In this document: one piece after another, positions 46,201 to 54,153 of the stretch
Numbering within the stretch: position 1 is the stretch's first letter
How the letters are laid out: every line of letters starts with the position of its first letter
Assembly (NCBI RefSeq): GCF_000090795.2
Contig: NW_003546245.1
Location: 801,562-865,561 of the forward strand
DNA from: Amphimedon queenslandica
Lineage: Eukaryota > Porifera > Demospongiae > Haplosclerida > Niphatidae
DNA length: 64,000 nt
Direction of reading: 5' to 3'
Notes under the pieces: generated by a model
Databases searched by the model: none
Seen by the model: the letters and a program-made list of their open reading frames with translations, nothing else
What the model was told of the DNA's origin: nothing
Made by a program: the position numbers and the translations under genes

Positions 46201-49200
46201 CACTTCACTTTGAGGCTCTTCTTGTAATGTCCCGCCAAAAAGTGACCCTCTTAATACTATGAATACTGAATACATACATGTAGGAATATTCCCCTAAATA
46301 TAGGTTGGACAACGCATTTGAGGTTTCTACGTGATTTAGATTACCGAGGAAACAAATTTAATTAACCGAGGGCGTAGCCCGAGGTTAATTAATGTTTTCA
46401 AGGTAATCTAAATCATGTAGAAACTGAAAATGCATTGTCTAGGTTCTTTAGATTATAGTCAGGTAATGTTAGGCAGTGGGCTCGTTACCAACAAGGATGA
46501 TGGTGTTGCTAACCAGTCTTTTCCATGTTCTGAAAAGCTATTGGTCAGTGATTTTACCTTGGGAGACGCTATAGCGACAGCACAAGACAGTTTCAAGTCA
46601 AAACTAGCTAGGTCCGACAAAGGTATCACTCGGCAATGTCTTCTACAATACTAGCCTGTCCTGTTAGAGCTCTGTAGCAAACAGCACCAGGACAAAGATA
46701 CACTATCCCAAACCAGCAAGGAGTGCCAGCATCCGTAACTGCCAGGCGAAAAAACGAGGGTAGAAACAATTATTGGTGCATAAACCAATGGAATACTTGG
46801 TGTAGGTGGAAGCTACAACTTGATGAAACTCCGTCTATGATGTCTCTCAGTTGCGAAGAGCTAGCAAAATCTATGGAAATGTTTGTCCTGGAAGTGAGGA
46901 AAAAAGACGGCACTGAACTTATGTTCCTAATACTCTATACCACATGGTGTGTGGTATCTAGCTATAATGAACAAAACAATGTTTGAATGAACAAAACAAC
47001 AAAACAATGATGACAAAAACAATGTTTGAAATGGGAGGAATAAAAAGGAGTCAAAACTAATCATTCTTTACAAGCAACTGCAGCGACCCGTTTATACAAA
47101 GAAGGTGTTGATGAACAACTGATAATGGAACACATTGGTCACCATAGCATCGATGGAGTGAGAAGCTACAAGAGGGCATCACAGCTGAACAAATGATTGA
47201 GATATCAGATATTTTAGCGAACACTCAAAATACTCAACAAACAAAAAAAATTTAAAATGTCGATGGACGGTGTGAACGACTAATTGCTTTCAGTAACTGC
47301 ACAAATTTGACTGTAAATATTCAAAAATAACAATTTTATTATTATAAATAATGGTTATTAATAAGTAATCTAAGAAGTTATTAAGAGGTAACTAAGCTAC
47401 TTAGATTACCTCATTTGACCAATCAAATTGCCTCATTTTACCTGACTATAATCTAACTACTGGTACTGGTATGGTATCTTTATGTAAAAGTAAAATTCTT
47501 AAAAGAAACCTAGAATAAAAAAATTACTATACATGTGTATATTGTAGCCTTTAGTTTCAAGTCTTTCTTTAAAGTTTAGAGTTCAATCCATTTCTCATGC
47601 TGTCATACTCCTGTATGTATTCTACTTCCTTTTGACGCAGCTTTTGACTTACCTTGCCTCCTCTTGGCTTGTACAGAACTTGAACCGTGGCCTTTTCAAA
47701 ATTATTCCTTCTGTAATAATCAATGAATTTCTGTCCATCACCATGCCCTGCTCTGATAGCTTCACGGTGCTGTCCCATACGATGCTTCAGTGTGCGTGTA
47801 GTTATTCCAACATATTTCTTACCTCTTGTACTAACTATGAGATAGACAACATTTTTAAGATCACTCCTGCATGATTTGATAGGTACACAAGAGTAAGGAG
47901 GCATATTGAGCTCTTTCTTGGTATTATAAATCTTTTGCTGTGGGCTGTTTGTAGGTACTGTGTCTTGCCAAAATGTGGGTGAGTATTAGTACTATTATGG
48001 TATCACGTAGTGTCTTCCGTCTCTATGAATAGTGTTATTGGAAGAGTAATTTTTCCACACTGTACTTCTAGTATTATCAATCAATAATTTAGAGCTGTTA
48101 CTACTGAACTCTGCCCCCAAGAGAATATGCATGCTGCATCTGCGTTTAATCTCAATTTTTGTGAATCAGTTGTATTTTTATTAATAAAATTTATTTTAAG
48201 AACAGCATACAAAATAGAAAAAAAGTATCTCAGCAGCAAAAATTATTTGTTCCTTTCTTTCTTTACCACTTAGTATTCAGCCCATTATTGACACTATTAT
48301 ACTGTGCTATGTAGAAATGCTCCATCTCTTCCAATTCTTCCTCATTTTGAGCTGTATCTAAAATTTCTTTAGTAGCTGCATCAAAATCATGGTTTCTATA
48401 GTATTCTATGAACTTTCTTCCATCTCCACGACCATCCTTAATAGCATAACGGTGTTGAGACATACGATGCTTGAAATTGTTGGTCTTACCAACATAAGGA
48501 ACACCTTTAGCACTTGTTATTAAGTATACTACAAAGCCTGTACCACTACCTCCATCAGTTTCCTCTTGAATGTTGTCACTTTCTCTTCCGTATTCTGCAC
48601 ACAGTTGGCAAGATGGTCCATCACATTCATCTGAGTAGTTAGCCATTATTGGTTATTAGTTGCACTCTAGCTTTATGTCGTGTTTTGGCACAGCGATGAT
48701 GCTTATCTGGTTTTCCCCTGGGAATTCCCCTTTATGACTGTATTACAATGTTTCCTGATAGTCTCTTTTATGCCACTCTCATTAGACTTATAGTTTATAA
48801 TTTATGTAGCCATGTACTAGTTTCTTCTTGAATATGTGCATATCTCATGTTTTTTTAATTTTTTGTGGTATCTTGATATAATTTTTCTAGCTAAATTATG
48901 CATTTATTCTTTTCTATAGCTCTGGTAGTACTCACTACACTGGTTGGGTATGCAATGGCTCCTTCTCCTACAATACCCTCTGTTCTATTGTATAGTTGTG
49001 TGGGGACAGCTTTGTGTTCAGCTGCTGCTAATACTTTTAATCAGGTAATGAGTAATCTAATGCAGCATTAGATACATCAATAGACATATTGTTATGTAGA
49101 AAGTTTGGCCAAATATTGATCATATTTTCTCAAATTCTTGACTTGAGTTTTGGCCAGTGGTTATTCAACAAAAACTTACATTTACTGTGAGCTGTTTGAT

Positions 49201-50091
49201 TTTTCATGAATTGTGAGATTCTTGAAAGCTTTAGATACACAGTTAGCCTATACAAATATTCATTGCCTTCCAAAAACTATTGACCACAATTATTTATTCA
49301 TTTATTTAGTGGATAGAAGTTCCTTTTGATTCTCAAATGTCACGCACAAGAAACCGAGTCCTAGTAAGAGGACTGATGAGGTGAGTCAATTAAATATGCA
49401 CTTTCATATCTACTTAACTTTCTTTGCCTGTAGCCCTCTCCATGCTCTCTCCTTTGGTATAATATCAGGAGTAACTGGTACTCTTATACTAGCCACTGGA
49501 GTCAATGCATTAACAGCAACTCTAGGAGTATTCAATATAATCCTCTACAGTGCAGTGTATACTCCAATGAAGAGGCTGAGCATTGCTAATACTTGGGTAG
49601 GCTCAGTTGTTGGTGCTATACCGCCAGTAATGGGCTGGACTGCATGCACTGGGACCCTCTCACCCTCTGCATTCATTCTGGCTGGTGTTCTCTTTGCTTG
49701 GCAGTTTCCTCATTTCAATGCACTCAGTTGGAGTCATCAAGGCGACTACTCGCGTGGCGGGTATCGCATGATGTCAGTAACAGATCCTCTTTTATGCAGG
49801 AAAGTTGCTCTCAGATACTCTCTTTCTCTCATTCCCATATGCACTGCTGCTCCTGTATTTGGTCTCACAACATGGTGGTTTGCTTTTGACTCTGCTCTAC
49901 CAAACCTATGGCTCTCCTATCTTTCTTGGAAATTCTACCAGGACTCTGATTTCAAGTCAGCTAGGAGATTGTTTCACTTCTCTCTCGTTCACCTCCCTCT
50001 TCTCCTTGGACTGATGTTACTCAATAAAGCATCATGGAAGACTGATGGATCACCATCATCAGACAAGATGAAAAGAGAACACTCAGAATAG
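43207..50091 (+). CDS. COX10: Protoheme IX farnesyltransferase, mitochondrial
   Basis: Converts protoheme to heme O for cytochrome oxidase, in the inner mitochondrial membrane. Exons 43207-43222, 43279-43484, 43755-43884, 48920-49044, 49310-49380 and 49434-50091 sum to 401 aa. The start is an arginine-rich presequence ([20 protein letters not shown]). The UbiA-type active site is [18 protein letters not shown]. Other matches to human COX10 are [43 protein letters not shown] and [12 protein letters not shown]. Several membrane helices are evident. The junction 43884/48920 is in phase and rebuilds the family's LSKYRLT-SLVVLTT, proving a 5035-bp intron in a gene whose other introns are 53-270 bp. 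Four antisense GIY-YIG genes and two transposon relics lie in that intron. Confidence 0.95.
44465..45298 (-). CDS. GIY-YIG-like protein, catalytic residues partly lost
   Basis: Open frame of 277 aa from the ATG at 45298; an inner ATG (MATNQPNSD) is also possible. It has a serine/acidic-rich N-terminus, then [13 protein letters not shown], the CxLC element shared with the other large copies, then the domain [54 protein letters not shown] and [13 protein letters not shown]. The Y and YVG strands survive. The arginine expected five residues before the IRNAI-type helix is C, the histidine is V, and the glutamate before the YM pair is A. It is therefore a GIY-YIG fold that is probably not a nuclease. 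The C-terminal tail is hydrophilic. Lies inside COX10 intron 3 on the opposite strand. Confidence 0.72.
   Translation of the reverse strand: MHFLQSDNRKSGPKYVAPLQEQPLILLPTATSHYSDCPRVKPSHNMATNQPNSDCASESSEDSISSCFKTESWESYPTDFLVKSDNLGLDEDYCDWSDCKLCKVVKCMIKNNPNYTVSTRFCSLSHLVYILAHRDIHYVGITTIPLRYCLRQVRNAIDSGESSEEKLIHYYRYRDISSAEILIVDHAASLQELRSKANEYMKQWGAVEYGLNMSYMSEDQEQPPFCKDVSTSGAYHNKSNKHRIWIPSSRDKRPSVEIPLPATLGDSIPESDKEKQE
45299..45836. repeat. Spacer with imperfect 60-68 bp tandem repeat
   Basis: Between two GIY-YIG genes. From about 45550 to 45740, three imperfect units contain CACTCAGGTG(C/G)TTAA, ATAATGGGGGCTAAA and AAAGGGAATAAAT blocks. No gene seen. Confidence 0.7.
45837..46163 (-). CDS. Small GIY-YIG-like protein, partly degenerate
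   Basis: 108 aa from the ATG at 46163 ([18 protein letters not shown]); the open frame extends upstream without an ATG. Domain: [59 protein letters not shown] and [14 protein letters not shown]. The arginine (HRL) is kept, but YVG is ILG, the histidine four residues past the arginine is Y, and the usual glutamate three before the Y of YM is K. It lacks the CxLC motif apart from a single KSC. The upstream sequence encodes KKEL before the start, as does the gene at 47904, so a shared 5' segment may exist. Very lysine-rich. Confidence 0.68.
   Translation of the reverse strand: MPAKSHKSCGKKTTDKKGSVYLITSKKGAHILGKTTGPLNHRLNQYRHAIKTGQGEGQKIIKYYRKPGNDFGKAKVKVLFQSSNPKKLEKEKAKYMPKYKKNGLNTKK
46307..46439. 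mobile_element. Foldback MITE with possible 6-bp target duplication
   Basis: Arms of about 38 bp face each other (GACAACGCATTTG... to 46345, and ...AATGCATTGTC from 46402), each with TTTCTAC(G/A)TGATTTAGATTACC or its complement. In the centre is a second palindrome, TTAATTAACCGAGGGC then GTAGCCCGAGGTTAATTAA. The element is flanked by TAGGTT at 46301-46306 and 46440-46445, a candidate target-site duplication. Non-coding, non-autonomous. The family name is unknown to me. Confidence 0.75.
46448..47456 (+). mobile_element. Tyrosine-recombinase (Crypton/DUF3504-type) DNA transposon relic with inverted ends
   Basis: Perfect 19-bp inverted ends, TTAGATTATAGTCAGGTAA at 46448-46466 and its complement at 47438-47456, bound about 1 kb. 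Inside, on the plus strand, near 46840-46920, is [20 protein letters not shown], typical of the DUF3504 N-terminal part. Near 47090-47195 is [20 protein letters not shown] then [11 protein letters not shown], the C-terminal box of Crypton-type tyrosine recombinases with the GHxS...YKR pattern. The middle of the catalytic domain is missing between these pieces, so this is a deleted, inactive copy. Cryptons usually lack inverted ends, so the 19-bp repeats may belong to a second element or to a non-autonomous derivative. Confidence 0.65.
47569..47904 (-). CDS. Small GIY-YIG nuclease-domain protein, catalytic set complete
   Basis: 111 aa from the ATG at 47904 ([18 protein letters not shown]). Almost the whole protein is one GIY-YIG domain: [59 protein letters not shown] and [20 protein letters not shown]. 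Compared with I-TevI, the two tyrosines, the arginine of HRM, the histidine four residues later, the glutamate three before YI and the terminal NGxN are all present. Such domains cut DNA with one metal ion. There is no DNA-binding module beyond the catalytic domain, so targeting is unclear. Nested antisense in COX10 intron 3, next to the Crypton-like relic. Confidence 0.8.
   Translation of the reverse strand: MPPYSCVPIKSCRSDLKNVVYLIVSTRGKKYVGITTRTLKHRMGQHREAIRAGHGDGQKFIDYYRRNNFEKATVQVLYKPRGGKVSQKLRQKEVEYIQEYDSMRNGLNSKL
48263..48646 (-). CDS. GIY-YIG nuclease-domain protein with CxLC motif, catalytic set complete
   Basis: 127 aa from the ATG at 48646. An N-terminal module [20 protein letters not shown] followed by RES precedes the domain: [58 protein letters not shown] and [20 protein letters not shown]. 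All residues expected for GIY-YIG chemistry are present: Y, YVG, R, H four later, E three before YI, and N. The ending is close to that of phage and large-virus free-standing GIY-YIG enzymes and to I-TevI, but it lies among animal genes. The CxLCAxxxRES element also occurs in the 788-aa protein, linking the two as relatives. Nested antisense in COX10 intron 3. Confidence 0.8.
   Translation of the reverse strand: MANYSDECDGPSCQLCAEYGRESDNIQEETDGGSGTGFVVYLITSAKGVPYVGKTNNFKHRMSQHRYAIKDGRGDGRKFIEYYRNHDFDAATKEILDTAQNEEELEEMEHFYIAQYNSVNNGLNTKW
49090..49130 (+). repeat. Possible decayed satellite core in COX10 intron
   Basis: ttatgtagaaagtttggcc recalls the conserved core of the satellite family. 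Too short and diverged to be sure. Confidence 0.35.
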
Positions 50092-50197
50092 TTTAAAATA
50101 GTTTTATATTTATTATTATTATTATTACAAAGATAGTTTGTATCATTATACTATAGGCATGAAATTAATGAATTAATGATGAGAAATGTGATATTAA

Positions 50198-51809
50198 TCA
50201 GTTTTTATAAGTCACTCCTTTTCTGTGGTGGGAGACAACAATGTTAAGTAGCCTGTTCTTGGGTAGAGTTGATAGTAGGGTTGTTAAAAAATCTACAAAA
50301 AAGAGAATAAAATAAAATGACATGCTATATAGATACTCCTTCACCTGGATTGAGTGAGACTATTCCAACATCGAGACCAATCTGCAAAAACTGAGACAGT
50401 CTTTCCAACGAGAGCTCAGTCTTGTTCTTTTCCTCCTGGAGGAGTGTCGCTGTTTTCTGTTGAAACTCTAAGAGTCTTCCAACCAGTGAAGAAAGGCTGG
50501 TACTAGTCATTGCAATGTGAACGGGAGAGCTCGAGAGAGACATGAGGTAAGTCAATAGGTTAGCATGAAGCTGTGACATTGAGCTCCTGTACTCTGTGAC
50601 CAGCTGCTTCTCCTCGTCCCTCCCTCTCAGTCTTCTCTCTGTGTTCCTCACTATCCACTGGTCGGGTATTAGAGGCTCTAGTATTACCCACTGGGCCACA
50701 CCCATTAACGGAGGGGCATTGATGGGGCGTTTGACTCTCTGCGATCGAATGAGAATCGGAGAGTCCCTAGTATCAGGGAAGGTGGTTAGAGAATCGGGAT
50801 TAGTTAGGATCCATTGAGAGAGTAAATGAATACATCTCAATGGAGGGCATGAAGCATGACCGATGGAACTACCTGAAAACAAATGAATATTACAATAATC
50901 ACTAGTTTCCCTTACTGGAGCTTATAGGGAATGAAGATGTAAGATGAAGAATGAGGAGCTTAGTAAACGATGGACAGTTATTGCCTAGTGCCAGCAATGG
51001 CTCCATTGCATTGGGCAATAGTTCACAAAACTCTGAGTATATGTTAGTAGCTAGTTCTGCAGCTGCAATCGGATATAACTATAGAAAGAAAGAAAGGATA
51101 GAAGATATGGATTAATTGAATCTCACCTCCATCCAGTAAGTGGTGCAGTGTAGCACTGTGCCATTCCCCAGCCCAGAGATACTTAATGATACGAGTTTCT
51201 TCAATAAAGACAGTCGATGCGCTGATGCTACCTGCAACAATAGTAGGCTAATGTGTAAAATTAATTTGAGTTTATGACCATTAAACAAAAAATAAAAAAA
51301 GGAAATAAAATACCTCATCATCATCTGCCAAACCAAAAAGAGTATCAAACAATGCTAGCTGTATCTCTTTGCTCAGTTGTCTCTCTTCTACTTGTCCTCT
51401 CAGTGCCTCTAGGAGCTCCAATTCTTCAAACACATTGAAAGGCCACTCTACAGATGAAGAAGCAGCAGCAGTAGGTACTAACAATATATAACTATCAATA
51501 AGAGAAAGGAGCTTCTCTTTGTTTGGTAGTGACGAGACGACAAGATCAGGTGAAGAGAGTGAACGAATATACCTGGAATAAAATAATGAAATGTGTGGTG
51601 ATTTTTATATTTTTAAAATCACCTTTCTACCATGCTAAGTATAAAGTTACATGCTGCTGGTTTCTGAAGGGTCTTTAGCGTTTGGTCAATCTCAGAGTCA
51701 CCTGAAAGGTAAAGATTAATATATAGACTGCCACACAGTGCTCCATACCATCTCTGTTCTCTACATGAGGAGATTTTTTCTTATTTTGTCTCAGCTTGTG
51801 AGCTGCCAT
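50198..51809 (-). CDS. INTS15: Integrator complex subunit 15 (C7orf26 orthologue)
   Basis: Nuclear Integrator component involved in small nuclear RNA and attenuated mRNA 3' processing. Start MAAHKLRQNKKKSPHVENRD at 51809. Later exons give CNFILSMVER, FNVFEELELLEALRGQVEER, EIQLALFDTLFG, ASAHRLSLLKKLVSLSISG, TYWMELIAAAELATNIYSEF, LQILLHLTSSF-like repeats, GSSIGHASCPPLRCIHLLSQ, WVILEPLI and LSLERLSQFLQIGLDVGIVS. The C-terminal splice restores NPDFLTTLLSTLPKNRLLNI then VVSHHRKG, matching the human DLRTLCSRLPHNNLLQLVIS block. The stop is at 50198-50200. Exon order and helical character agree with the human protein. It shares an 85-bp divergent promoter with GGA. Confidence 0.85.
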
Positions 51810-51894
51810 TTTATTAAAGGGCGTGGCTACACAATGGGCGTGGTTGTGCGTCGTTACAGTGACGTCATTTACAGGTCACGTGATTTGTTTTAAA
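51810..51894. promoter_or_regulatory. Divergent promoter INTS15 / GGA with CRE and E-box
   Basis: An 85-bp gap containing a perfect cAMP-response element TGACGTCA at 51860-51867 and CACGTG at 51877-51882 within GGTCACGTGAT. Factor families are CREB/ATF and bHLH-zip by consensus; actual use is inferred. Confidence 0.55.
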
Positions 51895-54074
51895 ATGGAT
51901 GACTCGCTGGAGGCTTTACTGGGTAAGTGAAATACCTCTTCGCTTGCTTTAGTTGTTCTTAAACATCAGTCAGACACTAACCACAGATTTATATAACCCT
52001 CTCTTTTTTAACTGTTGCTTTTAATATCCCATACACTCAATAGTGTCAACGAGCCCTTTTGTTCTGCGTCCTTTAATTTCTTCTCTCTTCCTCCTTTTCT
52101 TTCCCTCTCCCCATTCCTCTCCATTACAGAGAAAGCCACTAATCCTAAGAACAGATATGAAGACTGGGAATTCATTATGGCTTTCTGTGACAAAGTCAAT
52201 GCAGAAATGGAAGGGTAAGAGCTAAGAAGTGTATACATTATACTCAATGGGGCATGTGATAATGTGATTGGACTTCTAACCATACATACGTGTACATGTA
52301 TAATATTGAATGTTCTAATAGTTGATTTACTCATTTATTCTCTACAGGCCACAGGTTGCACTCAAGATAATAGTCCCCAAGATACAAGACAAGAATGAAA
52401 AGGTTGCTCTACTCGCACTGGCTGTAAGTTGATATCACTTTTACTTTTAGTATCATTGAATGACCATTCATTATTATTGCCAACTATGGACTCAGTGGAC
52501 TGCATGCATATGTACATGAACAAATGTAGATGTGTACACTTGCATAACTTGCATACACTACATGTGTATTTATTGGAAGGGAAAGAAACTATAAATCTTG
52601 TACCTGCCACTACTAAACAAACGATTTGTAATTTGTAATTTGTGCTTTGTATGTTTGTATTACTTCATCTAATGGTGACCCCAAATATGGGGGCATTAGG
52701 ACTCATATGATCAGCTCTTAATCAATATCATCCACTGGCTAGATAGTCACATACATTAAATCACTCTGTTGTACTTCCTTTTTGTTGCATGTTTTGATAA
52801 TTGAAGACCCAATAGTTAATGGTATTTAATCATTTCAGCTCTTGGTGCATTTATTTTATGCTAAGAAGTCTCTAATTGAGATACCCAATTAACTGAATCC
52901 TATAAAATTTTGTGAAAAAAATTTGCTGCTTACAACATTCTTTGCAATAATTTTAACAAAAAAACTGGTTAGATGCCACAAAGTAGGTGGCATAGCCTTA
53001 ACCATGTGTTGTAAGTTGAAAGTCCGAAGACTTTTCTCGTCCTTATCGAGGGAGATGCTAACCTTCTCTCGGCTCATACAACACAATCTATAACTTGTAG
53101 CAGCTTCCTTTTATACCTCTGCAATGTTTACACAATTTACTATTGTGGGTTGGCAGACTATGTATGAATGTCGTTAACACTACATCACTTCCTGTCCTAT
53201 AGCTATTGGAGGCTTGTGTGAAGAATTGTGGTCGCAAGTTCCACCAGGAATTGGGAAAGTTTCGGTTTCTTAATGAGCTTATACGCATGATCTCACCAAA
53301 GGTAAATGATGGACATACATGTACTGTACATGTACTTGTTACAATCCATTTATTCATGCCTATAAGCTTTATACATGTACTGTTTGAATTGAAGTACTTT
53401 ATTATAAGTAAACTGTATGCATTTGCTTTTCATTAGTATCTAGGTAAAGATATACCTGAAAAGGTTCAGGAAAAGGTAAAGGCAATGTTGTATAGTTGGA
53501 AGATTGGTCTGCCTAGTGAGACAAAGATAGCAGAGGCTTATGAAATGCTTAAGAAGCAAGGTATGGAGGACATGCCATTGATTTGTAGACGATAACAATA
53601 TTCTTTTTTTAGGTTTAGTTTTTGATGAAAGTGCCGCTCGTGATAAAACACTAGAAGAAGCAGCTACTAAACCGAAAATCGCTTTGCAAGAAGACCCTAG
53701 GCAATCTCAGGTATTTGATTAATCATCTCTCACTTTATGTCAGTATATCTTCATCGGTCATCCCTCCCCCTCTCTATCTGTTTCCTCCTTGCCTTCCTCT
53801 AGATGTTAGGTAAATTGATAAAAAGTCAGAATCCAGAAGACCTTCGTGCTGCCAACAGATTAATAAGGGACATGGTTCGGAGGGTAAGAGAAGGATTATG
53901 ATTATAATTATTACAGTTTGTGCATTGCTAGGACGAGAAGAGGATGGAAAAACTCAAGAAGCGTCTCGATGATCTTGAGTTGATTAACAACAACGTCAAA
54001 CTCCTCAATGAGATGCTCTCACATTTTAAACCGGATGCACCTGAACATGAGAAACAAATTATTGAAGTACAATA

Positions 54075-54153
<79 letters not shown>

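Noticed and set aside
46163-46238. Upstream extension of the 108-aa GIY-YIG gene starting MAGHYKK
   Set aside because: The first codon there is TTG, not ATG; the first ATG is at 46163, though a spliced 5' extension cannot be excluded.
46430-46654. 74-codon plus-strand frame over the MITE end
   Set aside because: Begins inside the foldback element and has no recognisable domain; kept only as part of the transposon relic.
50596-50817. Plus-strand frame opposite INTS15
   Set aside because: Shadow of the INTS15 exon on the other strand.
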